Part shown: in pieces, positions 16,679 to 26,301 of the stretch
Position numbering within the stretch: the first letter of the stretch is position 1
Layout of the letters: every line of letters begins with the position of its first letter
Assembly: GCA_902772105.1 (NCBI GenBank)
Contig: CACXZI010000012.1
Location: 3,333-38,461, forward strand
DNA length: 35,129 nt
DNA from: Oscillospiraceae bacterium
GTDB taxonomy: Bacteria; Bacillota; Clostridia; Oscillospirales; Ruminococcaceae
Direction of reading: 5' to 3'
The notes under the pieces: generated by a model
Databases searched by the model: none
What the model was told of the DNA's origin: nothing
What the model saw: the letters and a program-made list of their open reading frames with translations, nothing else
Position numbers and translations under genes: made by a program

Positions 16679-17035
16679 TTATGCTACTGCTTTTTTTGCT
16701 TTTTCACACAAAGATTTAAACGCGTCAGGGCTGTTTATTGCAAGCTCTGAAATTGCTTTTCTATTTAAACCAATGTTTGCTTTTTTAAGCCCGTTCATGA
16801 ATGTTGAATAGTTTATGTTGTTTAGTTTGCAAGCCGCAGAAATTCTGCTAATCCAAAGTCTTCTAAAAAAACGTTTTTTTTGTTTACGCCCTATATAAGC
16901 ATATTGACCAGATTTCATAACTGCTTGCTTTGCTGTTCTAAAAAGTTTGCTTTTTGCTCCAAAATATCCTTTAGCTCTTTTTAAAACTTTTTTTCTTCTT
17001 TTTCTTGTAACAACAGCTCCTTTAATACGTGCCAT
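16679..17035 (-). CDS. rplT: Ribosomal protein L20
   Basis: 118 residues, the standard length. L20 binds 23S rRNA early in assembly of the large subunit. The basic N-terminal tail [21 protein letters not shown] and the body with [21 protein letters not shown] and [13 protein letters not shown] are typical. AAAGGAG precedes the ATG. The gene is normally directly behind rpmI, but here 1.64 kb without genes separates the two, and rplT has its own promoter at 17075-17103. Confidence 0.97.
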   Translation of the reverse strand: MARIKGAVVTRKRRKKVLKRAKGYFGAKSKLFRTAKQAVMKSGQYAYIGRKQKKRFFRRLWISRISAACKLNNINYSTFMNGLKKANIGLNRKAISELAINSPDAFKSLCEKAKKAVA

Positions 17036-17074
17036 CTTTAACTCTCCTTTTGTTTTTAATTATCACTCTGAACT

Positions 17075-17103
17075 ATTATAACTAAATAAAGCTTTAAAAT
17101 CAA
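17075..17103 (-). promoter_or_regulatory. Sigma-A promoter of rplT
   Basis: On the minus strand TTGATT (17098-17103), a 17-bp spacer and TATAAT (17075-17080). It allows rplT and the methyltransferase to be transcribed independently of infC-rpmI. The spacer TTTATTTAG resembles the topA promoter repeats. Confidence 0.75.
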
Positions 17104-18676
17104 GACTTTTAGTTAAAATTTTTTGATAATTAATATTTTTAATTTTAATAAAACTAAATTTAATTTGTTATAATATTTCATTAGAGATAGAATTTTAAAA
17201 TATTTTTTAGAATTAAAATTTTTTATATTAAATTTTAACAGTGCAAAAATAATCTAATCAATTACTACGATTATATATTTTAAAATAACCGTATATAATT
17301 TAATTTGATTATAATTTAACCTAATTTTTTTTGATAATTAACATTTTTGATGTGGAACAATATTTTTAATTTTAATAAAACTAAATTTAATTTGTTATAA
17401 TATTTCATTAGAGATAGAATTTTAAAATATTTTTTGGTGTATAGTGTTTAAGTTTAGTTTTAACTTAATATTTTTATTTGGATTATTAACAGTTATTTAT
17501 CAATCGTTATTTTTAAAACGAAAATAAAAAACAATATAATTTGCGTTTTTATTTTAAATTATAGTCATTTTGTTATGTTTAACTTAGAATTATTATTAAT
17601 AAAAATAATTTTTAATTTTTGCAATATTAATAAAATGTTTAGTTAGCAAATGAGTGATTTATTATTTAAAGTCTAAATAAAATTAAATACTTAAATTTTT
17701 CAAAATAAAATATTAATATAAATTTAATTTTAATTTTTGTTAATTTTTCTAATATTTTGATAAAAAACTAAAATTTAATCTAAATAATTTTTATTTATGA
17801 ATTGAACTCTTTGGGATGGGTAAATAAAATTTTAAAATATATCAATAAATCATATAATATTTAGGGCTTTTTTCAAAATTTGACTTTGTCAATAATTTAA
17901 CAAATAAACTAAAATGTTTTCATTTTTTATATAATTAATGAATTATGTCTATTCTGCAATTTAGAATTGTTTTATTTTTCAATTAGTTATGAATTTTAGA
18001 ATAAAAGATCGAGTCTTTCAATACACCACATGCTACAAATTTATCATATATTTTAAAATTTGTAACTAAATTATTTTAATAGATAAATCTCGATTCGAAA
18101 AATTTTCATTCTACGAAACAATCCTTTATAATCAACAAACCAAAATAAAAAACAAAATTTTATAATACTGCAATATTTCTACAAAACTTTGAACTATTAT
18201 TTATTTGGTGAATAAAAATATTATATATGTTGCATTTTATTAAAAACTTTTTATACCACAAGTTCACTTAAAATATTCTCTAATAATTATTGCCTTTATA
18301 TATTAAAATCAACTTCATTACATTTATTCAATTTAATAAAAAATTTTATTCAACAAAGTTTATAACAAACAACTCTAATATTTCTAAAATACAACGAATA
18401 ATTCCCGATTTTTCATTAGAAATAAATATGCATTTTAAACCTAATAGTGTTGATGTTAAAAATATATAACCTTTAATATAATAATGAAAAATTCTAGATC
18501 TAAAATAGGAAAAAGTACCTAACAGTTTACAAAACTTTATTAATAAAAAAGCTAACAAAAAATATATAATCAAACTCTTCTTAAAGGCTAATTGCAAAAC
18601 TACCCTTAAAAATTAATAAAAAATTTAAAAACCTTTAATATAATCTAAATAAAATCTACTCTGTTTTAAATCAAAA
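17104..18676. other. 1.6-kb gene-free region splitting rpmI from rplT
   Basis: Extremely AT-rich. It includes a direct repeat of about 76 bp, identical at 17132-17207 and 17359-17434. One 83-codon hydrophobic frame (minus strand, 18346-18597) has a TTG start, a poor binding site and no recognisable family, so I do not call it a gene. No tRNA, transposase fragment or clear RNA gene is seen. The region may be decayed insertion DNA. Confidence 0.6.
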
Positions 18677-18874
18677 TCAAGCATATGGTAAAAGCATTTT
18701 TATTGCATTTTCGTTAGTTACATCAACATATGAAACCTTTCTTAAATTACGCTTTCTCTTCTTTGGCTTTTTTGTTAGTATGTGTGATTTATTAGCATGA
18801 AAATATTTAACTCTTCCACTCTTAGTTAATTTGAAGCGTTTTTTCGCACCACTATGTGTTTTTATTTTTGGCAT
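18677..18874 (-). CDS. rpmI: Ribosomal protein L35
   Basis: 65 residues, standard. The opening [17 protein letters not shown] and the central [16 protein letters not shown] are diagnostic. The gene begins one base after the infC stop, and its GGAGG binding site lies within the last infC codons, so translation is coupled. It ends with TGA, showing that TGA is read as stop here. Confidence 0.97.
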   Translation of the reverse strand: MPKIKTHSGAKKRFKLTKSGRVKYFHANKSHILTKKPKKRKRNLRKVSYVDVTNENAIKMLLPYA

Positions 18875-18875
18875 T

Positions 18876-19418
18876 TTAATCCTCCGTAATTTTATTTCTA
18901 CCCTCAGCTGTTTTTGGGGATAATATTAGAATAACACTTCGTCCTTCTGATTTTGCAGGCTTGTCTGAAAAACCAAATTCCTCACAAGCTTGTTTGAACT
19001 TTTCCAAAATTTCAAAACCCAGAGTAGATCGAGACATTTCTCTCCCTTTTAAGCGAACACAAACCTTAACTCTGTTTCCTGTTTTTAAAAATTTCAAAGT
19101 GTTTTTAACTTTCGTGTTAAAATCGTTGATATCTATACTAATAGAAAGACGAACTTCTTTGATATCCATTGTTTTTTGGTTTTTTTTAGCTTCTTTTTCT
19201 TTTTTAGTTTGCTCAAATTTAAATTTCCCGTAATTCATTATTTTACAAACTGGAGGAGTTGCTAAAGGAGCAATTTTAACTAAATCTAAATTTTGCGAAA
19301 AAGCAAGATCTAATGCTTCCTCTAATTGCATTAATCCTAGTTGACTTCCATCGTTTGCTACCACTCTAATCTCTTTATCTTTTATTTCTTCATTAATATC
19401 TAGTTCTTTTTTGCTAAT
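18876..19418 (-). CDS. infC: Translation initiation factor IF-3, AUU start
   Basis: 180 residues from the ATT whose first base is 19418, the usual IF-3 length. IF-3 binds the 30S subunit and checks start codon and initiator tRNA. The protein begins (M)[18 protein letters not shown] and has [26 protein letters not shown] and [10 protein letters not shown], covering both domains. An upstream TTG-like extension in the same frame is not needed: GGGGGTG lies about 7 bases before the ATT, and AUU is the conserved, autoregulatory start codon of infC in many bacteria. It is first in infC-rpmI and has a consensus promoter about 70 bp upstream. The short leader leaves little room for a long L20-type leader. 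Confidence 0.95.
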   Translation of the reverse strand: MSKKELDINEEIKDKEIRVVANDGSQLGLMQLEEALDLAFSQNLDLVKIAPLATPPVCKIMNYGKFKFEQTKKEKEAKKNQKTMDIKEVRLSISIDINDFNTKVKNTLKFLKTGNRVKVCVRLKGREMSRSTLGFEILEKFKQACEEFGFSDKPAKSEGRSVILILSPKTAEGRNKITED

Positions 19419-19490
19419 TTTTAAACACCCCCGAAAACTGTTAACTAAAAATATACTTAAAAAACAGCTCACTAGCAGCTTTATTTTGAT

Positions 19491-19519
19491 ATTTTAACAT
19501 ATGATATAAAATTTGTCAA
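19491..19519 (-). promoter_or_regulatory. Sigma-A promoter of infC-rpmI
   Basis: On the minus strand TTGACA (19514-19519), a 17-bp spacer and TAAAAT (19491-19496). The implied mRNA leader before the AUU start is about 65 nt and includes a small AGCTG-centred inverted repeat near 19467-19482. Confidence 0.85.
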
Positions 19520-19813
19520 CAAATAAAAGTTAAAAATTTATCACAAAAATTAAAAAAGTTAAATAAAATTAATCCATTCTATATTTTGAAAGGAAGAGAT
19601 AAAAAATTTGACTTAATTTGAATTTGTTTATTATTTTTAAAATTTTCCACATAATAAAAATTTTGTCTATAGCGTAAGTAAAAAAATTATAAATTTTTAG
19701 TAAAAAAGCTACAGATAAAAGAGATATGGATGTCGTAATTTGGATATTTAGGTAAAATAAAAAATTTTCAACTTTCATATTTTTTTAAAAAATTCTAAAA
19801 AAATTTAAAATAT

Positions 19814-19842
19814 TTGACAATTTATGAGATATATGGTATATT
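19814..19842 (+). promoter_or_regulatory. Sigma-A promoter of the giant repeat protein
   Basis: TTGACA (19814-19819), a 17-bp spacer and TATATT (19837-19842) preceded by TGG, an extended -10. This predicts strong transcription. Confidence 0.85.
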
Positions 19843-19905
19843 TTTAGTGTAATTTCGTCAATTTTGATTTATTTGACGATTTTTATAGAAATATGGAGGC
19901 CGTTG

Positions 19906-22900
19906 ATGAAAAGTGATTTTTTAAAATCTAAAGCTAAAGTGCAAAAAAACGCCGAAGACATTGTAAAAATCATAGATAAAGCGGCAGAGTCACAAGATTC
20001 TTTTAGGATCAATCTTTTTAATAGAGTTTTTAGAAGAGGTTTTTCTTCTAATTTTTTTTATAAAGTTTTTGTTAGTATTTTTATTATTGTTATGTGTTGT
20101 TTTTGTTATGTTGTGACGGCAAGAAAAGGTGATAGTAGCATAGTTTTTATGCAAACCGATGAAAACAATTCTGAATCGTTGGAATCGGAAGTTGGAAAAA
20201 TAAATAAAAAAGAAAATAAAAATATAGGCAAGAAAAGAAAAAATGTTAAGCAATTGAAGAAAAATGTATTAAAAAAAAGAAATGTTAAACCAAGGTTGCG
20301 AAAAAAGAAATTTAAATATGATAATAAAAATAAAAATAATGTAGGAAGAGCAAAAAAGCAAGTATATAGTAAGGATAAATTAGCAAAAAACAAAAATTTA
20401 AGAAGAGAAACACCTGCTAAAAATTTTAAAAGTAGAAATTTTAAGTTGAATTCAAAAAATGATGGTGGAATTAGAAATAAAGATATAAAAAATAAAAAGA
20501 AAAAAATTATTAACAGAAAACCTTCTGCAACTCGTAAAAATACAAAATTGAATAAAAAATTAAAACCAAAGATAAAAAAAGAAAAAAATGGAATAAAAGA
20601 TATTAAAATAAATGAGCAAAAAAATGGTGGACCACCGAAAAGTATAAAAAAATTATATTATTTTAATAACAAACCTTTGAGGTTAAGAGGTTTATCTCCT
20701 AAGAAAAATAAAATAAAAAGGGAAAAAGATTTAAAAGCGGTTGGGAAGAATACTTTTAGACTTAATGATAAAATTAAAATTTTAGATGATAAGATAGAAA
20801 AAAAGGAAGATGTTAATATAAAAAGGCATTTTAAAAAATATAAAAAAGTGGAAGTTAAACCGCCTAAAAAACAAAAACAATTTAAAATGAAGAAACGTTC
20901 TAAACTAAAAAAGATTTCTAATCGCAAAATAAAACCAAAGAAGAAAAGATTGAAGAAAAAAGATAGGATTAAAAAGATTACTCATGGTGAAAGGGTTAAA
21001 AGATCTGGAAAAGAATTAAAGAATAGAAATTTTTTGGCGAATTTAAAAAAGCGTAGAAGAAAAACGAAAAGGTTGGCTATTTTACAAAGATTTATAGAGA
21101 AAAATAATTTAAGAAGAATTAGAAAGCAAAAGTTAAAAAGGAAAGATAAGTTATTTTATAAGTTAAAAAATAAGGATGAGTTTTTGAATTTAAAAAATGA
21201 AGAAGAAAGAAAAAATGAAATGAAAGGCAAGAATAAAATAGGATTTCAGCATTTTTATTTAAATTATAATGCAGATGATAAAAAGATGAAAGAGAATTAT
21301 TATGTTGTAGATGAAGAATATGGTGAAGATTTTAATTGGGAAAGTAGTGAAGAAAAGTTTGTGGAAAATTTAAAAAGGCAAAATGTTGATAGTTTTTCTT
21401 TATTAAAAAAAATTTCTGATGAAAATCTACAAAGAGGTGGAAGAATAAATGAAGTTGAGAAATTAAAAGATATATGTATATATGATAGAAAAAAAAGAGA
21501 TACTATAGATGAAGGAGAAAAAACAAAAAAAGAGAAAAATGAAATTAATGATGAAAAGAATGATTTGAACAAAGAAAAAGAAAAAGAAATTGAAATTAAT
21601 TATGAAAAGAATGATTTGGATAAAGAAAAAGAAATTGAAATTAATTATGAAAAGAATGATTTGAACAAAGAAAAAGAAAAAGAAATTGAAATTAATTATG
21701 AAAAGAATGATTTGGATAAAGAAAATGAAAATAAAGATGAAAAGGATGATTTAGAAGAAAAAATAAAAGAAGAGAAAAATGAAACTAATGAAAAAAAGGA
21801 TTATTTAGAAGAAGAGAAAGATGAAACTAATGATGAAAAGAATGATTTGGATAAAGAAAAAGAAATTGAAATTAAAGATGAGAAGAATGATTTGGATAAA
21901 GAAAATGAAATTAATGATGAAAAGAATGATTTAGATAAAGAAAAAGAAATTGAAACTAATTATGAAAAGGATGATTTGAACAAAGAAAAAGAAATTGAAA
22001 TTAATGAAGAAAAGGATGATTTAGATAAAGAAAATGAAATTAATGATGAAAAAAATAATTTGAACAAAGAAAATAAAATTAATGATGAAAAGGATTATTT
22101 AGAAGAAAAAACAAAAAAAGAGAAAAATGAAATTAATGAAGAAAAGAATGATTTAGATAAAGAAAAAGAAATTGAAGATGAAAAGGATGATTTAGAAGAA
22201 AAGAAAGATGAAACTAATGATGAAAAGAATGATTTGGATAAAGAAAAAGAAATTAAAGATGAAAAAAATAATTTGAACAAAGAGAAAGAAATTAAAGATG
22301 AAGAGAATAATTTGAACAAAGAAAAAGAAATTGAAGATGAAAAGGATTATTTAGAAGAAAAGAAAGATGAAACTAATGATGAAAAGAATGATTTAGATAA
22401 AGAAAAAGAAATTGAAATTAATTATGAAAAGGATGATTTAGATAAAGAAAAAGAAATTGAAATTAAAGATGAGAAGAATGATTTAGAAGAAAAGGAAAAA
22501 GAAATTGAAATTAAAGATGAAAAGAATGATTTGAACAAAGAAAAAGAAAATAAAATTAATGAAAAAAAGGATGGTTTAGAAGAAAAAACAAAAAAAGAGA
22601 AAAATAAAATTAATGAAAAAAAGGATGGTTTAGAAGAAAAAACAAAAAAAAAGAAAAATGAAATTAATTGTGAAAAAATAATAAAGAAAATGAACAAACT
22701 AAAAGGGAAAAAATATCAAAAATATATAAATGGGATACGCTTAAAATATTTAAAGAAATTTAAAAAAATTAAAATGAAATTATATGAAGAAGACATAGAT
22801 AGTAAAGAAATGATTGATTTTGTGAAAAAAAATTTATATGATAGTTTGACTATTTTTTGTGAAATGATTGTTAAAAATGAAAAAAATATTTCTAAAGAAA

Positions 22901-23046
22901 TGAAAATATTGTTGAATATAGCAAAGATAGGAGTAAGCAAGAATATATCAGATATGAAGATAAATGGCATAAATGAAGAAAATATGGATAATTGTTATGA
23001 TTTTGTTAACACATTTTTAAAAATAGGATTAGATTGTAGTTTATAA
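19906..23046 (+). CDS. Giant Lys/Glu-rich membrane-anchored repeat protein
   Basis: 1046 residues, no family recognised. Residues 1-49 would be cytosolic, 50-71 form a single membrane span and the rest would lie outside. About residues 100-445 are an extremely lysine/arginine-rich, low-complexity stretch with a high positive charge. About 446-540 are mixed. About 542-921 are acidic-basic repeats built on DEKNDLDKEKEIEI-like units with variants (NYEKNDL, DEKDDLEEK, KDEKNNLNKE), probably helical or disordered. The last 125 residues are non-repetitive and helical-looking, with two late cysteines. GGAGG lies 6 bases before the chosen ATG, which excludes an upstream TTG in frame. It is monocistronic with a strong promoter and convergent with clpC, sharing 6 bases. 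It is plausibly a surface or wall-spanning protein; function is unknown. Confidence 0.85.
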   Translation: MKSDFLKSKAKVQKNAEDIVKIIDKAAESQDSFRINLFNRVFRRGFSSNFFYKVFVSIFIIVMCCFCYVVTARKGDSSIVFMQTDENNSESLESEVGKINKKENKNIGKKRKNVKQLKKNVLKKRNVKPRLRKKKFKYDNKNKNNVGRAKKQVYSKDKLAKNKNLRRETPAKNFKSRNFKLNSKNDGGIRNKDIKNKKKKIINRKPSATRKNTKLNKKLKPKIKKEKNGIKDIKINEQKNGGPPKSIKKLYYFNNKPLRLRGLSPKKNKIKREKDLKAVGKNTFRLNDKIKILDDKIEKKEDVNIKRHFKKYKKVEVKPPKKQKQFKMKKRSKLKKISNRKIKPKKKRLKKKDRIKKITHGERVKRSGKELKNRNFLANLKKRRRKTKRLAILQRFIEKNNLRRIRKQKLKRKDKLFYKLKNKDEFLNLKNEEERKNEMKGKNKIGFQHFYLNYNADDKKMKENYYVVDEEYGEDFNWESSEEKFVENLKRQNVDSFSLLKKISDENLQRGGRINEVEKLKDICIYDRKKRDTIDEGEKTKKEKNEINDEKNDLNKEKEKEIEINYEKNDLDKEKEIEINYEKNDLNKEKEKEIEINYEKNDLDKENENKDEKDDLEEKIKEEKNETNEKKDYLEEEKDETNDEKNDLDKEKEIEIKDEKNDLDKENEINDEKNDLDKEKEIETNYEKDDLNKEKEIEINEEKDDLDKENEINDEKNNLNKENKINDEKDYLEEKTKKEKNEINEEKNDLDKEKEIEDEKDDLEEKKDETNDEKNDLDKEKEIKDEKNNLNKEKEIKDEENNLNKEKEIEDEKDYLEEKKDETNDEKNDLDKEKEIEINYEKDDLDKEKEIEIKDEKNDLEEKEKEIEIKDEKNDLNKEKENKINEKKDGLEEKTKKEKNKINEKKDGLEEKTKKKKNEINCEKIIKKMNKLKGKKYQKYINGIRLKYLKKFKKIKMKLYEEDIDSKEMIDFVKKNLYDSLTIFCEMIVKNEKNISKEMKILLNIAKIGVSKNISDMKINGINEENMDNCYDFVNTFLKIGLDCSL
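21530..22670 (+). repeat. Intragenic tandem repeats encoding the Glu/Lys segment
   Basis: About 1.1 kb of in-frame repeats with several dozen imperfect units. Core units are 39-48 bp and encode (N/D)EKNDL(D/N)KEKEIEI(N/K). Longer units add EEKTKKEK or EEKKDETN modules. All unit lengths are multiples of three, so the frame is kept and copy number could vary. Confidence 0.9.
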
Positions 23047-25290
23047 CTTTTTTACACATTTGATTTTTAACATGGAAGATTTTGTAAAGAGTGTAAAATC
23101 ACAATTTTTCGTTATAGTTTTGTTTAATATATTGTTAGAAATTAATGTTTCTATATTTTTTGTTATTATGTTTTTAATAGAACGTGCGCCGGAATTTTTC
23201 TTTTTGTTTAAATTGAAGATAAATTCAATAACATCATTTGTGTAGAAAAAGTTTAAACTTTGGATTTTTAGTCTATTTTTTAGTTCATCTAATTCTTTTT
23301 TAATTATGTTTTTGATTGTTGAGTTTGAGAGGCTATCAAATAGAATTATTTCATCTATTCTGCCGAGAAATTCCGGTTTAAATGTTTTTTTTAGGGTGTC
23401 TTTAATGATGGTTTTATTATATGTTTTATGAAATTCTTTTGAATAAAATCCTATGTTTTTTTGCATTGATGTGTTTATTGGAGAAAGATTAGAAGTTAAA
23501 ATTATTATTGTGTTTTTAAAGTTTATTTTTTTAGATTGAGAATCGGTTAAAACTCCTTCGTCCATTATTTGTAGTAAAATATTAAAAACATCTGGATGTG
23601 CTTTTTCTATTTCGTCGAAAACAACAACTAAATAGGGGGATCTTTTAATTTTTGTTGTTAGAGGATTAACTCTATCAAAACCAACATAGCCAGGAGGTGC
23701 TCCAATTAATTTTGAAATGCTATTTGGTTCCATAAATTCAGACATATCTAGTTTTATTAAACTATTATCATCACCATAATATGTTTTTGCTAAAACTCTA
23801 CAAAGAGCAGTTTTCCCAACTCCAGTTGGCCCAACAAATAAAAAGGTTCCAATTGGTCTGTTTTGAGAAGATGTTCCTGTTTTGTTTCTTTTTATGGCAT
23901 CAACCAAAGAAGAAACTGCTTTTTCTTGCCCAAAAATCATATTGTTAATTCTTTTTTCTAGGTTGTTTAGTTTATCTATTTCGGTTTTGTTTAGTTGCTT
24001 AATAGGAATATTTGTCCAGCAAGAAAGAACTTTTAAAATGTCTTTTGAAGTTAGTTTTTGTGTATTATTTTTTTGGTCTTTTCTTAGATAGAGCTTTTTT
24101 CTTGAAGATGCTTCGTCTATTAAATCTATTGCTTTGTCTGGAAGGAATCTATCTGGAATATATCTAATCGCAAGAGATGTTGCTGTTTTTATTGCTTGGT
24201 TTGAAATTTTTATGTTGTGGTATGTTTCATATTTTTCTTTTATTCCGTTTAAAATTTTAATTGTTTGGGTTTTTGTTGGCTCCTTTATAAAAACCGGTTG
24301 GAATCTTCTTTCTAATGCTGGGTCTTTTTCTATGTGTTTGCTATATTCATCTATCGTTGTTGATCCAATTAGTTGTATCTCACCTTTTGTTATTTTTGGT
24401 TTTAATATATTAGCAGCATCAATAGCGCCTTCAGCAGCTCCAGTTCCCACAATGTTATGTATTTCATCTATGAATATTATGATGTTTTTTTTTGTGTTTG
24501 CATATAGTAGGGTGTTTTTTAGTCTTTCTTCAAAATCTCCTCTATATTTAGTTCCAGAAAGCATTAGGGTTATGTCTAGTGATATAATTTTTTTGTTTTT
24601 TAATGATTGTGGAACAAGGCCTTTTGTGATTTTTTCTGCTAAACCTTCAACAACAACTGTTTTTCCAACTCCTGCTTGCCCTATTAAGCATGGATTATTT
24701 TTTTTGCGTCTTGTTAAAATTTGAATGATTCTATTTAGTTCTTCATTTCTTCCTATTAAAGGGTCTAATTTATTTTCTTTTGCTAGTTTTGTTAGGTCTT
24801 TTCCATATGTTGTTAATGGATTAGTTTGCTTTTTAGATTTATATATTTGGTCTTTAGAATTAAAATTATATGAAAGACATTTTATATATATATTTTCTAT
24901 TGGAATTTTTTTTTCGTTAAAAATTAAAACTCCATAATTTTGTTCTTCTTGTAGGAGTTCAATTAAAATATGTTCACTGCCAGCAAGGGAAAAACCATAT
25001 GATCTTGCTTTTATTTTTGCGTTTTCTAAGATTTTTTTAACAAGAGGAGTGAAATTATTTGCTGTTAGTTTTTCAGAAGAGTTTGTGGGCAACCTTTTAA
25101 TTTTTTCTTCAACATCACCAGCAGTTATGCTATTGTTTAAAATTAGAGCTGATATGCTATCTTTAACGCCTGTTAAGCCATAAAGTAGGTGTCTTGTGTT
25201 AACATCTTTATATCCTAATTTCTCTGCTTCAAATATGGCAAGGTTTAAAACTTCGCAAGCCATATCGGTGAAACCGGCAATGCTAAACAT
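23041..25290 (-). CDS. clpC: ClpC-type AAA+ unfoldase lacking the M domain
   Basis: 749 residues against about 810 in B. subtilis ClpC. It is the ATP-driven unfoldase that feeds proteins to ClpP. The Clp N domain covers about 1-145. Nucleotide domain 1 has GQAGVGKT (204-211) and FIDE (273-276). Domain 2 has GPTGVGKT (487-494), VVFDEIEKAHP and GAPPGYVG. A KNIGF loop in domain 2 matches the ClpP-docking loop. Between DEASSRKKL (392-400) and LTSKDILKVL (413-422) there are only about 12 residues, where ClpC normally has a coiled-coil M (UVR) domain of about 50-60 residues that binds MecA or McsB adaptors. The ATG at 25290 follows GGGAGG; an upstream TTG is rejected. No CtsR operator pair is visible. 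Confidence 0.93.
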   Translation of the reverse strand: MFSIAGFTDMACEVLNLAIFEAEKLGYKDVNTRHLLYGLTGVKDSISALILNNSITAGDVEEKIKRLPTNSSEKLTANNFTPLVKKILENAKIKARSYGFSLAGSEHILIELLQEEQNYGVLIFNEKKIPIENIYIKCLSYNFNSKDQIYKSKKQTNPLTTYGKDLTKLAKENKLDPLIGRNEELNRIIQILTRRKKNNPCLIGQAGVGKTVVVEGLAEKITKGLVPQSLKNKKIISLDITLMLSGTKYRGDFEERLKNTLLYANTKKNIIIFIDEIHNIVGTGAAEGAIDAANILKPKITKGEIQLIGSTTIDEYSKHIEKDPALERRFQPVFIKEPTKTQTIKILNGIKEKYETYHNIKISNQAIKTATSLAIRYIPDRFLPDKAIDLIDEASSRKKLYLRKDQKNNTQKLTSKDILKVLSCWTNIPIKQLNKTEIDKLNNLEKRINNMIFGQEKAVSSLVDAIKRNKTGTSSQNRPIGTFLFVGPTGVGKTALCRVLAKTYYGDDNSLIKLDMSEFMEPNSISKLIGAPPGYVGFDRVNPLTTKIKRSPYLVVVFDEIEKAHPDVFNILLQIMDEGVLTDSQSKKINFKNTIIILTSNLSPINTSMQKNIGFYSKEFHKTYNKTIIKDTLKKTFKPEFLGRIDEIILFDSLSNSTIKNIIKKELDELKNRLKIQSLNFFYTNDVIEFIFNLNKKKNSGARSIKNIITKNIETLISNNILNKTITKNCDFTLFTKSSMLKIKCVKKL

Positions 25291-25634
25291 GTTAAGGCCT
25301 CCCTTCAAAGTAATATTAAATCATAGAATTCGTCAAAATATTGCTGAAAATAATCTGTTTTTAGAAGGTTGTTAGCAAGTGTTTTTAGTTAGATTTTGAA
25401 TTTATTTTATAAAAAAGCAGTGCTATTTTTATATATATATCTATATTTCAAACGTTTAGATAATAAAAAATTATTTTACATTAAATTTAATTATATGTTG
25501 TATTTAAAAAATTTATTAATCTATAACAGAAATATTGTGTTAAATGTTTGTTTTTATTTCTTGTTTTAATATAAATAATAGTAATATTTAAAATGTTAAT
25601 TTTGTACGATTAAATTTAAAATATGATTTTCACA
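25291..25634. other. Gene-free spacer upstream of clpC
   Basis: It contains the clpC leader. A TTGACG lies about 40 bp upstream of the clpC start on the minus strand but has no good -10 at 17 bp. No gene, CIRCE element or CtsR heptad pair is seen. Confidence 0.4.
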
Positions 25635-25672
25635 TAAAAAATAGCAGCCAAAATAAGCTGGCCACTATTTAA
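25635..25672 (-). terminator. Intrinsic terminator of the secreted coiled-coil gene
   Basis: On the minus strand AAATAG-TG-GCCA pairs with TGGC-TG-CTATTT around an 8-base loop, followed by TTTTTT-like sequence. It lies about 20 bp past the stop at 25690. Confidence 0.75.
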
Positions 25673-25689
25673 ATAAAATAATATTTAAA

Positions 25690-26301
25690 TTATTCTTTGC
25701 TACTTTCTTTTGAAGAATCAGTGTTTTCTGTTACTGAGTTAGTTATTTTTTCTTTGAATTTATCAAGACTATCTTGTTGTGTTTTTTTCAAATTATCAAA
25801 TTGTTTTGATAAATCATCTTTCATTTCCATTGCTTTTTTCTGTTCTTCTAATTTGTCTTGTTGTTCTTTTAGTTTATCTGCTATTTCTTGTTGTTGTTCT
25901 GCTTTTTCTTGTGCTTCTTCTTTTGTTTTAGAAACATCATCTATATTTGCACCTAGTTTTTCAGTGAAATCTGTGATTTTTTCTTTAATCTCGTCTCCAA
26001 GTTGTTCTCCTTGTTTTTTAGTATCATCATTCTTTTCTTCAACTTTGTCGCCAACTTCATCTGCAACTGCTTCAACTCCTTTTTTTGCTAAATCAGCTGC
26101 TAAGTCTAACATACATTGTTTAGAATCTTCCTTTTTATCGTCTTCTTTTTCTTCTTTCTTATCTTCCTTTTCTTCTTTGAAAACTGGGATTACATCTGGT
26201 TCTACTGTGTCATTCACCATTGCGTTTACTGCAGCACCAATTGATAATAATGAACCTAAAACTAAAGACACTCCTATTAATTTTTTGTAGATTTTACTCA
26301 T
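25690..26301 (-). CDS. Secreted charged coiled-coil protein, unknown function
   Basis: 203 residues. Residues 1-27 form a signal peptide (basic start, hydrophobic core ending SIGAAVNA), with cleavage predicted after an Ala. Residues 42-62 are a Lys/Glu/Asp run. A segment at about 63-115 has alternating helical repeats (LAADLAKKGVEAVADEVGDKV). About 120-190 are a strong coiled coil (EKAEQQQEIADKLKEQQ). There is one cysteine (about 63). No lipobox, sortase signal or enzymatic motif is seen. AGGAG lies about 11 bases before the ATG, and a good terminator follows the gene. Charge style resembles the giant protein at 19906, but there is no clear sequence homology. It is probably exported to the cell surface or host compartment, which is inference. 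Confidence 0.85.
   Translation of the reverse strand: MSKIYKKLIGVSLVLGSLLSIGAAVNAMVNDTVEPDVIPVFKEEKEDKKEEKEDDKKEDSKQCMLDLAADLAKKGVEAVADEVGDKVEEKNDDTKKQGEQLGDEIKEKITDFTEKLGANIDDVSKTKEEAQEKAEQQQEIADKLKEQQDKLEEQKKAMEMKDDLSKQFDNLKKTQQDSLDKFKEKITNSVTENTDSSKESSKE

Noticed and set aside
18346-18597. 83-codon hydrophobic reading frame
   Set aside because: TTG start, marginal binding site, no family resemblance, within an AT-rich region where hydrophobic frames arise by chance.
17104-18676. Insertion sequence remnant in the rpmI-rplT gap
   Set aside because: No transposase-like codons and no terminal inverted repeats could be identified. Only an internal 76-bp direct repeat is visible.
19569-19778. 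69-codon reading frame between infC and the giant gene
   Set aside because: No binding site, composition bias of noncoding DNA, lies between two outward-facing promoters.
22095-22697. Ser/Phe-rich reading frames on the minus strand inside the giant gene
   Set aside because: They are mirror images of the Lys/Glu repeat codons (GAA/AAA read as TTC/TTT) and have no start signals.
25291-25400. CtsR operator upstream of clpC
   Set aside because: Only a single TTTGAC-like half is present. The required direct heptad repeat was not found.
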